NCBI RefSeq assembly: GCF_019599265.1
Contig: NZ_JAHZTC010000002.1
Span: 124,001-188,000, forward strand
Direction: 5' to 3'
Origin: Pontibacter sp. HSC-14F20
Lineage (GTDB): Bacteria > Bacteroidota > Bacteroidia > Cytophagales > Hymenobacteraceae
Length of the DNA stretch: 64,000 bases
The position numbers and the translations under genes were made by a program. Positions 1-8,478 of the stretch are shown here, one piece after another. How positions within the stretch are numbered: the stretch's first letter is position 1; every line of letters begins with the position of its first letter. The notes under the pieces were generated by a model, which saw only the letters and a program-made list of their open reading frames with translations, did not search any database and was not told the origin of the DNA.

Positions 1-1919
1 GCAGCTTGTACAACTACATCGACTACGGCAAAGAGCGACTGGATTATTCGGGTCTGCGCGAAATGCCTTTCCGCAAAAAACTGCTCGACTACGCCCACCG
101 TTTCGTCAACGACCAGTACCTGACGTTCAATAACGAACTGGCCGAGCTGTTTGAGAAGAATGGCTTTGATATATTGAAAGTAGGTGACCTGACCGAAATT
201 GAGCAGAAGAAGGTTGACAGCTACTTCAAAAATACGATCTACCCGCTGCTCACGCCCATGGTGTTCGACAACTACCACGGTTTTCCGCTGCTCATGAACC
301 AACTGCTGACTTTTGGCGTGGTCACCCGGACCACCGAGGAGCAGAAGGCGCAGGACCGCGTGACTTTTGTGCAGATTCCGCAGAACCTGGCCCGTTTTTA
401 CGAGATCAACCGTAAGGACAAAATCGTTTTCGTACCAATCGAGGAAATCATTCGCTGGAAAATCAAAAAGCTGTTCCGTAACGTGGACATCGTATCAGCA
501 AACCTATTCCGCATTACCCGCAACGGGGACTTTACGCTGGAGGAGTCGGACGACATTGAAGCGGATTTTGTGCAGGAGATCAAATCGAAATTAAAGACAC
601 GCAAGAAGGGCCGTGTGGTGCGTTTGGAAATTGAGCGCAACCCATCTCAGTTTATGATGAAGGTGCTGAAGGAGCGCTGGGTCATCGATAATGCCAATGT
701 CTTCACGATCACAACTATGATCGATTTGCGGGGCCTGTGGCAGATTATCAATCACCGGCAGTTCAAGGACAAAGGCTTTAAGCAACCCGCACCGGTTATT
801 CCCCTTAGTTTGCCAGCCGAGTCGGTGGATATGTTTGAGTATCTGAAGGCGCATGACGTGCTGTTGCATCACCCTTACAACAACATGGACCCGGTGGTGC
901 AACTGCTGGAACGGGCCGCAGAAGACCCCTATGTGCTGGGCATCAAGCAGACGATTTACCGCCTGGCTGATCAGTCCCGGGTAACGGCCGCCCTCCTGAA
1001 AGCCGCCGAAAATGGCAAGCACGTATCGGTTTTATTTGAGGTGAAGGCCCGTTTTGACGAGGAGAAAAACCTGCGGGAAGGCGAGCGTCTGGAAAAAGCA
1101 GGCTGTTTTGTGATCTACGGCATCAGCAAGTATAAAACGCACACCAAAATGCTCATGATCATTCGTAAGGAAGGGGAGAAGGTAACGCGCTACGTGCACA
1201 TCGGCAGCGGCAACTATAATGAGCAGACGGCCCGCCTCTATACTGACATCAGTCTGCTAACCACTAATGAGGTGTATGCGCACGACGTGTCAGAGTTTTT
1301 CAATGTTATCACAGGTCACTCCAGACCGAATGAATACAAGTACCTGCTTACTTCACCCAAAGCGATGCGGTCGCAGCTTATCGAACTGATCCGGAATGAG
1401 GCGCGCAATGCCAAGAAAGGCCTGAAAAGCGGCATCGTGATCAAGATCAACTCGCTGGAAGACAAGGAAGTGATCGATGAGTTTTACAAAGCCTCGAAGG
1501 CGGGTGTGCCTATCAAACTGATCGTGCGCGGCATCTGCTGTCTGCGACCAGGGCGTGAAGAACTGAGTGAGAATATATCGGTGAAGTCGATTGTAGGAGA
1601 GTACCTGGAGCATAGCCGCATTTTTTACTTCCACAACAACGGAGACTCGAAAGTATACGGTGGCAGCGCCGACATCATGGTGCGCAGTTTTGACCGCCGG
1701 GTCGAGGCACTTTTTCTGATCGTAAACGAAGAGCTAAAGAAAGAGGCGATCAACATCCTGTACTACAACCTGCTCGACAACCAGAATTCCTACATCATGC
1801 GCGAAGAAGGCACCTACTCCCGAAAAAAACCAGCCGCTAGCGAAGACATCGTAGACGTGCATAAACTATTTTACAAGAAGGTTTTTGAGGATGCTGCGCA
1901 GGAAGTAGAGTTGGTATAA
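1..1919 (+). CDS. ppk1: Polyphosphate kinase 1 (5'-partial)
   Basis: Polymerises the gamma-phosphate of ATP into polyphosphate, reversibly. The frame is open to the left edge, so the N-terminus lies outside the window. About 638 codons are visible against roughly 690 for the family. The core is clear: a YRLADQSRV segment, then a VLFEVKARFDEEKN segment, then the two conserved histidines of the PLD-like catalytic domains. These are HTKM (His codon at about 1140, the expected phospho-histidine) and EHSRIFYF (about 1611). It ends in TAA and is followed immediately by a hairpin terminator. A Ppx/GppA phosphatase lies convergently 645 bases away, a common functional pairing. The family assignment is secure; nothing can be said about the start or promoter. 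Confidence 0.97.
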   Translation, partial: SLYNYIDYGKERLDYSGLREMPFRKKLLDYAHRFVNDQYLTFNNELAELFEKNGFDILKVGDLTEIEQKKVDSYFKNTIYPLLTPMVFDNYHGFPLLMNQLLTFGVVTRTTEEQKAQDRVTFVQIPQNLARFYEINRKDKIVFVPIEEIIRWKIKKLFRNVDIVSANLFRITRNGDFTLEESDDIEADFVQEIKSKLKTRKKGRVVRLEIERNPSQFMMKVLKERWVIDNANVFTITTMIDLRGLWQIINHRQFKDKGFKQPAPVIPLSLPAESVDMFEYLKAHDVLLHHPYNNMDPVVQLLERAAEDPYVLGIKQTIYRLADQSRVTAALLKAAENGKHVSVLFEVKARFDEEKNLREGERLEKAGCFVIYGISKYKTHTKMLMIIRKEGEKVTRYVHIGSGNYNEQTARLYTDISLLTTNEVYAHDVSEFFNVITGHSRPNEYKYLLTSPKAMRSQLIELIRNEARNAKKGLKSGIVIKINSLEDKEVIDEFYKASKAGVPIKLIVRGICCLRPGREELSENISVKSIVGEYLEHSRIFYFHNNGDSKVYGGSADIMVRSFDRRVEALFLIVNEELKKEAINILYYNLLDNQNSYIMREEGTYSRKKPAASEDIVDVHKLFYKKVFEDAAQEVELV

Positions 1920-1923
1920 TCTC

Positions 1924-1954
1924 AGCCCCCTTCTGATAACAGGAGGGGGCTTTT
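1924..1954 (+). terminator. Rho-independent terminator of ppk1
   Basis: An 11-bp stem (1924-1934 with 1941-1951, including one G-T pair) has a six-base loop and is followed by TTTT. It begins five bases after the ppk1 stop. Confidence 0.8.
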
Positions 1955-2029
1955 GGTTGAATCAGGATTTGAGGGTTAGAAAGGATTTTTCAGGATTGAG
2001 TTACCTTCCTAGCGCCTTCTTTTTGTAAA

Positions 2030-2548
2030 GGGGAATTTTACCTCATACCAGCCTTCCGCTCAGAACAGAGGAGGGAACCCATGCACGATTAACATTCCCC
2101 TGCCACCTTCAAAGGGGAATCTCTGTAGCTGCCAGTTGTTAGGTTTAGGCTTCGTAGCAAATACTACTGGCAGGTATAGCAAGACTAACTTGCCCCTAAA
2201 GCTATGAAACAGGTCGCTGTGCTAGAGGTGCACCTAAATGACACTCCACTGTTGGGGGTGAAGGGGTCCCCCTGTCAAGAGCGTTCAGCGAGTGGGGGTA
2301 GGGACCCTCGATTTGGAGGGTCTTGACTTTTTTGCCTACTGGGGCTAGGGGCCTCGATTTTTTCTTTATCGAGGGCCCCTACCCCCATCAAGGGAAAAAG
2401 TAGGTGCCCGCCGCACAGGCGAAGCAATGAAAGTAAACAAGTTAAGGTATAGATAAGCAGTTACTACGCCAGTTGTAAACTTGCGGTATACTTATACCTA
2501 GGCCGGAGGCCCTACTATAACAGACACGAGCCAGGACGCTCGCGCCAT
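2030..2548 (+). repeat. Mosaic intergenic repeat, copy 1
   Basis: This non-coding element fills the gap between convergent ppk1 and ppx. The conserved core is 2240-2431. It starts GACACTCCACTGTTGG and ends CACAGGCGAAGCAATGAAA, and recurs nearly identically at 29958-30151, 23977-24141 and 46910-47086. The left flank (about 2030-2239) includes TTCAAAGGGGAA and GCAGGTATAGCAAGACTAAC blocks shared with copies 3 and 4. A separate 48-bp block at 2501-2548 is inverted and matches 29831-29879. The core holds GTCAAGA/TCTTGAC (2274-2280/2321-2327) followed by T6. It also holds a 19-bp long-range inverted repeat (2294-2312/2368-2386, one mismatch). No ORF of note lies inside. Confidence 0.85.
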
Positions 2549-2564
2549 AGCGTATGGAACCCCA

Positions 2565-3467
2565 CTACCGGCTAATCTGACTAATCACAAACCGCTCCTG
2601 ATGATGCTGTTCATACAAGGCATGGATCATCCCATCTTTAAGGCCAACGGCAGGCACAAGCATACTCTCTAATTTCGCCCACTTCATGGCGGAAAGGTAT
2701 ATCTCAGCGGCGGGGAGAATAACATCAGCGCGGTCGGGGTTGAGGAGGAGCTCCGTGATGCGTTGCTCCATGGTCATTGCGGCAATCCGTTGTGTGATCT
2801 CTTCAATCTGCTTACGGAAAATTGCCTTGCCCACAGCCTTACCTGACATATCGAAAATCTTGTTGATGTTGCCGCCGGTGCCGATGGCGCGGGTGAGGTG
2901 GTATTTCTTTGCGTTTTCTTCAATCCAGATCCGCATGTTGTGCCAAAGCTCCTGGGAGTCTACCCCGTGCATGTGGCGGATGGAACCCTGCTCAAAAGAC
3001 TGAGAAGCCATTTTTTCGCGGTTGACATAGATGTTGAACTCGGTGCTGCCTCCACCTACATCAATGTGCAGGTAGTTGCGTTCGTCCAGGAAGTTCACGA
3101 TGACTTTGTTGATCAGGTCAGCCTCCGCTACCCCGTCGATTACCTGAATACCCATGCCGATCGCCTGGTGCACACGGTCCAGCACTTCAGGAGCATTTTC
3201 GGATGTTCGCATAGCTGAGGTGGCGCACACCATGTAGTGGTCCACGTCGTGCACGTCGAGCAGCAGTTGAAAAGCGTGAAGTAGCTTGATGAATTTTTGA
3301 ATTTTGTGCTCGCTGATAAAACCGTTGCTGAACACATCCTCGCCGAACCGGATGGCATACCGGATGTATTCTACCCGTTTAAAAATAACGTTTCCATTCT
3401 GATTCAGAACGTTAGAGATCTGGCATCTCACCGCGTTCGAACCGATATCAATAGCAGCTAACTTCAA
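2565..3467 (-). CDS. ppx: Ppx/GppA-family phosphatase (exopolyphosphatase)
   Basis: Member of the ASKHA-fold exopolyphosphatase/pppGpp phosphohydrolase family, 300 aa. Visible motifs are the N-terminal phosphate-1 loop DIGSNAVR (residues 7-14), ATSAMR (82-87) and the second phosphate loop DVGGGSTEF (136-144). There is also a GTGGN segment near residue 200. The length fits the short Ppx/GppA form that lacks the C-terminal HD domain of E. coli Ppx. Convergent orientation with ppk1 suggests polyphosphate turnover, but sequence alone cannot separate exopolyphosphatase from pppGpp hydrolase activity. A TATATTTG -7 candidate lies 41 bases upstream. Confidence 0.9.
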   Translation of the reverse strand: MKLAAIDIGSNAVRCQISNVLNQNGNVIFKRVEYIRYAIRFGEDVFSNGFISEHKIQKFIKLLHAFQLLLDVHDVDHYMVCATSAMRTSENAPEVLDRVHQAIGMGIQVIDGVAEADLINKVIVNFLDERNYLHIDVGGGSTEFNIYVNREKMASQSFEQGSIRHMHGVDSQELWHNMRIWIEENAKKYHLTRAIGTGGNINKIFDMSGKAVGKAIFRKQIEEITQRIAAMTMEQRITELLLNPDRADVILPAAEIYLSAMKWAKLESMLVPAVGLKDGMIHALYEQHHQERFVISQISR

Positions 3468-3507
3468 ATATGATCCGGTTAAGAGCGTACAACAAGCGTT
3501 TTAAAGC

Positions 3508-3515
3508 CAAATATA
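3508..3515 (-). promoter_or_regulatory. Candidate -7 element (TATATTTG) for ppx
   Basis: On the minus strand this reads TATATTTG, matching the Bacteroidetes -7 consensus TAnnTTTG, 41 bases before the ppx ATG. No TTG is seen at the expected -33 position, so support is partial. Confidence 0.35.
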
Positions 3516-3577
3516 AGTATAAATGCTGTACGCAGAAAGTCTCTAAACCATCAAAATAGAGAGTAGACAGGTCAATT

Positions 3578-4930
3578 TTATTCCGCAGCCTGCACCCAAC
3601 CAAGCCTGCCGTCTGGTTGACGAACGAGGTCAAACTGCCCGCTGACGGCCACCACAGGTATAGCGGCTCCTGCCGGCAAGCTGTCTATCTGCCCGGCCTC
3701 GGGATGCGCTTCATCCAGTAGCGGACGTTCCTGGTGTAGCTTTTTAACGGCAATTGGTTTGGCTATACCTTCCACAAGAGAGCTGATGATATACGCTTCA
3801 GAGTGATCGGGCAGGCGAACGCGGTACCAGTTGTTGGCAGCGCCGACCACTTGCAAGGGCGTGTTTTTGCTGAGGGAGGTATGTAGCACAGCTTTCGCCG
3901 AAGGCTGGGTTCGGACATTAGCCATTTTAGACGAAACCCGAACCCAGTTGCCGATGTGCGTGGCATCTCCTTTTACGGCAGGTATAGGGGCCGCAGACTG
4001 ATGCACGTAAGGATAGGGGTTAGTAGCGCCACGTCCGTAGCGGTATATCCCAAAGTGCAGGTGCGGACCAGTTCCCTTTGCATTCCCGGTGTTGCCAACA
4101 AGTCCCAGCGTATCGCCTACGCTGACGCGCTGACCGGCTGCAACCAGCTGCTGGTCGAGGTGCGCATAATACAGGTTCTGCCCGCGGTTCCGATCCGACA
4201 GCCAGATCACTTTTCCGCCACGAGGCGTCTCGTTTACCCGCGACACTATACCGTCAACCGAAGCGATGACGGGTGTGCCGCGCGGTGCAAAAATATCAAT
4301 GCCTTCGTGGCTGCGGGCACCTGCGTCGCGCGGATCGCCCCAGATGCTGGCTATGTGCCGGCTCGATTTGCCAGGTATAGGAAAAGCCAAAGTAGGCTGT
4401 GTTTCTATGGTAATGGTATAAGTACCGCCGCGTAGCAGTTCAGGTTGTATCCGCAGCAAATGGGCCATGTCTTCGTCTATCACATAGATCAGGGTAGTGG
4501 CGGCAGTATCGGCAGAGGCTACGCGTTCTAGTTCGGCTGCAGGATCAGTGCCGGCCTCAAACAAATCCATGAACACCTGCATGGTCTGGCGGGCTTTCAT
4601 CTCCAGGCTCACCACCAGTTTCTCACCCCGTTTGGCTGCTACTTTGTAGCCGAGTGCCCGGGGTTTGTCGGCCGGCAAATAACCTGTTTCCTTGAACGGC
4701 AGCGTGACAGGTATGGGCGCTTGCAAAGCTGTTTGCCCTTCTGCCAGCCAGTCCTGCCCCACAGCAGTTTCATCGAGTTTAGCGGTTTTCAGAGATGCTA
4801 CATAGGCCTCGTAGGGCGTCTCTTTTTTGAAAACGCCGCGCAGCGTTTCGCGGCTTCCGCAGCTGGAGAGGAAGAGGGTGAAGAGTATCAGGTATAAGAA
4901 AGGAGAAGAGCTGATCGGCTTTCTGTTCAT
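3578..4930 (-). CDS. M23 family peptidoglycan endopeptidase lipoprotein with SH3-like domain
   Basis: Probable periplasmic, lipid-anchored zinc endopeptidase acting on peptidoglycan crosslinks, 450 aa. A signal peptide ends in the lipobox LSSC (Cys24). A beta-rich region lies at about 90-180. The M23 domain at about 195-310 has the zinc ligands HEGID (His208, Asp212) and HLHF (His290/His292), plus YYAHL. Residues about 325-395 form a bacterial SH3-like domain (GNWVRVSS..., NVRTQPS, WYRVRL), and a further partial SH3-like stretch ends the protein. All zinc ligands are intact, so it is probably active. The neighbouring gene on the other strand is an L,D-transpeptidase, so this is a small cell-wall locus. 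Confidence 0.92.
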   Translation of the reverse strand: MNRKPISSSPFLYLILFTLFLSSCGSRETLRGVFKKETPYEAYVASLKTAKLDETAVGQDWLAEGQTALQAPIPVTLPFKETGYLPADKPRALGYKVAAKRGEKLVVSLEMKARQTMQVFMDLFEAGTDPAAELERVASADTAATTLIYVIDEDMAHLLRIQPELLRGGTYTITIETQPTLAFPIPGKSSRHIASIWGDPRDAGARSHEGIDIFAPRGTPVIASVDGIVSRVNETPRGGKVIWLSDRNRGQNLYYAHLDQQLVAAGQRVSVGDTLGLVGNTGNAKGTGPHLHFGIYRYGRGATNPYPYVHQSAAPIPAVKGDATHIGNWVRVSSKMANVRTQPSAKAVLHTSLSKNTPLQVVGAANNWYRVRLPDHSEAYIISSLVEGIAKPIAVKKLHQERPLLDEAHPEAGQIDSLPAGAAIPVVAVSGQFDLVRQPDGRLGWVQAAE

Positions 4931-5106
4931 GCTTGGTTTCGTTTCCGGATTTTAAGAAGTGTATCCCTTTCTATACAAATATGATACCCTGTTTGATTCC
5001 TTGATATTGATATAGAATGATTTAGGCGCAATGTTGTACCTTTTTGTCAAATTCGAACAGAGCACGGGCAGGCACGTAAAAACAGGTGTACCAATAAGAT
5101 GGGATT

Positions 5107-5967
5107 GTGAGAACGAACGTCAGAAAGAAAAGCATAAAAGAACGGTGGCGGAAACGCAAAAAGAAAATGGGCAGACGTTTGCTGCCTCTTTTCGCGCCGC
5201 TTATACTATCACCCTCCGCCTCAATAGGTGCTGGCAAATATGTCGCTTTAGACAAATTAGATAAAGCAAAAACAAGTGTGACCGCACTTTCCGTGGTGCG
5301 CTTTGAGCAGGTGTCTTTTGACCTTTATACCCAGATGAACCTGAGCGCTGCGGACCTGAGTTACGATGTGTTTAACAATGCCCTGATGGGCTACTACGGC
5401 ATGTACAACGAGGGGCGTTTGTCAGATAAAGGTGTCCTGACCATCGTGGATTTCACAAAACCCTCCAACGAAAAAAGGCTTTGGGTGCTCGACCTGGAAA
5501 ACCGGCAGGTGCTGCACAATACCTATGTTGCGCATGGCAGAAATTCTGGTGAAGTAACGGCGCAGGAGTTCTCCAACGAGCACAAATCGTTTATGAGCAG
5601 CGTCGGTTTTTATGTGACCGATGAAGTATACTTTGGCAAGCACGGCAAATCACTCCGGCTCGACGGCCTAGACGAAGCATTCAACTCCAATGCCCGCGAC
5701 CGTGCCGTAGTGATGCACGGAGCCGAGTACGCCACCGAAGACTTTATGAATAAGTATGGCCGGCTAGGACGCAGTTTGGGTTGCCCGGCCGTGCCGTTGG
5801 GGGAGCATGAGAGCATCATCGACTCTGTGAAAGGCAAAACGGCGCTTTACATCCACTCCGGTGACCAAAGCTATACCTCGCACTACCTGGACCATGCCAA
5901 CGCTGTGGCCGGCTATGTCGCCAGCACGCAGCCTAATCTACTGCCTCCGGCTGAATTTTCCATTTAA
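5107..5967 (+). CDS. Murein L,D-transpeptidase catalytic-domain family protein
   Basis: Resembles the L,D-transpeptidase catalytic domain family of Gram-negative bacteria (PF13645-type, YkuD-like). These act on peptidoglycan stem peptides in the periplasm. The catalytic signature is present: VMHGAEYA (His204 in GTG numbering) followed by GRSLGCPAVP (catalytic Cys226). The start is uncertain. GTG at 5107 gives a very basic 20-residue leader. ATG at 5167 (residue 21) gives MGRRLLPLFAPL, which also resembles a signal sequence. The C-terminus overlaps the convergent thioredoxin-like gene by 35 bases. Confidence 0.85.
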   Translation: MRTNVRKKSIKERWRKRKKKMGRRLLPLFAPLILSPSASIGAGKYVALDKLDKAKTSVTALSVVRFEQVSFDLYTQMNLSAADLSYDVFNNALMGYYGMYNEGRLSDKGVLTIVDFTKPSNEKRLWVLDLENRQVLHNTYVAHGRNSGEVTAQEFSNEHKSFMSSVGFYVTDEVYFGKHGKSLRLDGLDEAFNSNARDRAVVMHGAEYATEDFMNKYGRLGRSLGCPAVPLGEHESIIDSVKGKTALYIHSGDQSYTSHYLDHANAVAGYVASTQPNLLPPAEFSI

Positions 5968-6505
5968 TGCCGCAGCCTATACCTGGTTTCTGGTCAGCAC
6001 TTACCTGACCGCCGGCCAGCAGCGTATCAAGCGCCTGTCGCAGGTCACGACCTGTTACAGGCGTTTCGTTTTTAGGCCGGGCGTCGTCAAACTGACCGTG
6101 ATAGGCCAGGCGCATGTTTCGGTCGAATACAAAGAACTCGGGCGTGCAAGCGGCCTGGTAAGTGCGGGCTACCTGCTGGGTCTGGTCATACAGGTATGGG
6201 AACGGAAAGCCTCTCTCCTTCGCCATTTCGCGCATTTGTTGTGGTCCGTCCTGCGGATAAAACGTGGCATCGTTGGCACTGATGGCTACAAAACTCACTT
6301 CTTTTTGCTGATACGTGTTGGCCACCTGCACCAGTTCACTCAGGATGTGCTGCACATAGGGGCAGTGATTACACAGAAACATAATGACCGTGGCTCTGTT
6401 AGAGGCGACGTCTTGCAGCGAGACAAGCTTATCGGAAATCGTGTCGAGCAGGGCAAAATTGGGTGCTACAGTGCCCAGTGGTAATGCTTTGGAAGCTAAT
6501 GGCAT
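5933..6505 (-). CDS. Thioredoxin-family / AhpC-TSA-like redox protein
   Basis: A 190-aa thioredoxin-fold protein of the peroxiredoxin-like group. The redox motif is CNHC (Cys45-Cys48) in the context FLCNHCPYVQ. It is followed by VSFVAISAND and by a cis-Pro-like CTPEFFVFD segment near residues 115-125. No signal peptide is seen, so it is presumably cytoplasmic. The CxxC and the CTPEFF region agree with the thioredoxin-family proteins often annotated next to AhpC/TSA homologues. It probably acts as a thiol reductase or peroxidase; the substrate is unknown. Its 3' end overlaps the L,D-transpeptidase gene on the other strand. Confidence 0.88.
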   Translation of the reverse strand: MPLASKALPLGTVAPNFALLDTISDKLVSLQDVASNRATVIMFLCNHCPYVQHILSELVQVANTYQQKEVSFVAISANDATFYPQDGPQQMREMAKERGFPFPYLYDQTQQVARTYQAACTPEFFVFDRNMRLAYHGQFDDARPKNETPVTGRDLRQALDTLLAGGQVSADQKPGIGCGIKWKIQPEAVD

Positions 6506-6656
6506 AGTGCTGTAGATTAGGTGAGAGACTTATTTCAGGCTATACCTGAATGTTGAATCAATGTAAGATTTTTGTGGGAATTAAAAAAGAAAAACAACAG
6601 AGACCGGGCTGCTGCTGATTTTCTTTTCGAGAGACTCATAAACCCTTGCAGTCCTT

Positions 6657-6902
6657 TTAATCTATTGAACTCCTTGTAATCGCAAAATAAAGAACATAGA
6701 ACCAGCTCAGGATGCCATGCAGTATCGCCCAAAGGATAGATTGATTGCGTGACCAGGAGGCCACCACAGCGATAACGGCGCCCAACCCGACACCTTTTTC
6801 GATCACAGTTGTCTGCGTTACTTGTGTAGCATCACCTATTTGTGCCAGCAGGGGAGTAGTGTACACCAAAAAGAACACAAAGCAAAGGGTAAGTTTCTTC
6901 AT
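6657..6902 (-). CDS. Small membrane protein, unknown function
   Basis: An 81-aa protein that I do not recognise. It begins with a signal-peptide-like stretch (MKKLTLCFVFFLVYTTPLLAQ). Two further hydrophobic stretches follow: residues about 37-50 (GLGAVIAVVASW) and about 57-74. The second is aromatic-rich, consistent with an exported or inner-membrane protein. It lies downstream of malQ on the same strand with a 67-base gap. A 7-bp inverted repeat in that gap may be an operator or a processing site. The shorter overlapping ORF in another frame has no supporting features and was not called. Confidence 0.6.
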   Translation of the reverse strand: MKKLTLCFVFFLVYTTPLLAQIGDATQVTQTTVIEKGVGLGAVIAVVASWSRNQSILWAILHGILSWFYVLYFAITRSSID

Positions 6903-6929
6903 TTTTCAGGATTAAGGTGAGTATAAGTA

Positions 6930-6947
6930 ATATTGTGCTAACAATAT
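6930..6947. promoter_or_regulatory. Inverted repeat ATATTGT-gcta-ACAATAT
   Basis: A perfect 7-bp inverted repeat with a 4-base loop lies 28-45 bases upstream of the small membrane protein start, just past the malQ stop. It could be an operator or a weak hairpin. No T-run follows on either strand. Confidence 0.3.
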
Positions 6948-6969
6948 ACACAGGAAAATGAGTATTTAA

Positions 6970-8478
6970 CTATCTGCCATACAATTCTACTTCCTGCCTC
7001 AAACGCTGCGCTACCGTTTTGCTAAACAGACCCGGTTGAAGTCGCCACTGCCAGTTGCCCTTGGCCGTGGAGGGCTTGTTCATGATCGCCTCCTTGCCCA
7101 GCCCCAGCACATCCTGCACTGGCAGCACCACCAACTGCGCCACCGACATATAAGCCAGCCTCGCCATAATGGCACTCACATTTTCTTTTGACAGCCGCTG
7201 AGCGCTGTAGTCGCTCAGGCGCTTCTTATCGTCGCGGCTGGCGTCGTGCTCGTACCAGGCCCGCACGGTGCTGTTGTCGTGTGTGCCTGTGTACACAATG
7301 GAGTTCTGGCTGTGGTGGTGCGGGGCATAAATACTTTGCGGCAGGTCTTCGCCGAAGGCAAAAAGGAGCACCCGCATACCCGGCAAGTCAAATTGCGCCA
7401 TCAGGTCGCGCACGGGTTGATCAATTTCACCTAAATCTTCGGCAATGATGGGCATGGCCGGAAATTTCTTTTTGACCGCTTTGAGCAATTCGGCTCCCGG
7501 TGTTTTAACCCACTTGCCGTTGATGGCGGTTTTCTCTCCGGCAGGTACTTCCCAGTAGGCTGAAAAAGCACGGAAATGGTCGAGGCGCAGCAAGCCAAAC
7601 AGCTCCAGGTTATGGGCAATGCGCCGCAGCCACCAGTCGAAGTTCTGATTTTCGAGCTCCTTCCAATCAAAAACCGGGGTGCCCCAGAGTTGACCTGTTT
7701 CGCTGAAATAATCTGGTGGCACACCCGACACAGCAGTGGGCTGGCTCTGGCGGTCCAGTTTGAATAGTTGCGGATGCGACCATACGTCTGCGCTGTCGTG
7801 GCTCACATAAAAGGGCATGTCGCCGATAAAGGTGATCTCTTTAGACGTGCAGTACGTTTTGAGTGCCTCCCACTGACGGTAGAAAAGGAACTGTAGAAAA
7901 GCCTCGCGCTCTATTTCAACGGACAACTCTGCCGATAGCGCATCGATGGCATGGAGCTGGCGTGTTTTTACTTTTTCGGGCCATTCTACCCACGCCTTGC
8001 CGTTGTAGTATTGTTTGAAGGCCACAAAACTGGTAAAGTCGGGTAGCCATACCTTGTGCGCTTCCTGAAAGCGGATGAACTCCCCCTGCAACTTGCTGGC
8101 CCGACCGTCTTTATAGTTGTCGTATGCCTGTCGCAACAGCTTTACTTTATAGTCTGCCACTTTCGGGTAGTTTACCTTGGCCTTGTCGAAGCCACCCCCG
8201 GCCCGGATGTCTTTTTTGTCCAGTAGCCCATCATCTACCAAACGTTCGGGGCTGATCAGCAAAGGATTACCTGCGAAGGCCGAGTGACTACTGTAGGGCG
8301 AGTTGCCGGAGCCAATCTCGGTGGGGTTGAGCGGCAGGATCTGCCAGTAGCGCTGGCCCGCTTCCGCCAGCAGGTCGGCAAATTTGTAGGCCTCGGAGCC
8401 CAGGTCACCGATGCCATATGCTGATGGGAGCGAGGTGATGTGGAGTAAAATGCCGCTGCTTCGCTTGGGTATGATCAT
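6970..8478 (-). CDS. malQ: 4-alpha-glucanotransferase (amylomaltase, GH77)
   Basis: Transfers alpha-1,4-glucan segments between maltodextrins, 502 aa from the chosen start. Conserved GH77 features are SSGILLHITSLPS near the N-terminus, LLRLDHFRAF with the nucleophile Asp, IIAEDLGEI with the acid/base Glu, and YTGTHDNSTVRAWY. The ATG at 8478 is preferred over an upstream in-frame start at 8628, because the extra 50 residues are non-homologous in character. Also, ATG at 8478 overlaps the treY TGA as ATGA (4-base overlap), which is typical of translational coupling. In this locus it would recycle maltodextrins left by glucan breakdown. Confidence 0.95.
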   Translation of the reverse strand: MIIPKRSSGILLHITSLPSAYGIGDLGSEAYKFADLLAEAGQRYWQILPLNPTEIGSGNSPYSSHSAFAGNPLLISPERLVDDGLLDKKDIRAGGGFDKAKVNYPKVADYKVKLLRQAYDNYKDGRASKLQGEFIRFQEAHKVWLPDFTSFVAFKQYYNGKAWVEWPEKVKTRQLHAIDALSAELSVEIEREAFLQFLFYRQWEALKTYCTSKEITFIGDMPFYVSHDSADVWSHPQLFKLDRQSQPTAVSGVPPDYFSETGQLWGTPVFDWKELENQNFDWWLRRIAHNLELFGLLRLDHFRAFSAYWEVPAGEKTAINGKWVKTPGAELLKAVKKKFPAMPIIAEDLGEIDQPVRDLMAQFDLPGMRVLLFAFGEDLPQSIYAPHHHSQNSIVYTGTHDNSTVRAWYEHDASRDDKKRLSDYSAQRLSKENVSAIMARLAYMSVAQLVVLPVQDVLGLGKEAIMNKPSTAKGNWQWRLQPGLFSKTVAQRLRQEVELYGR

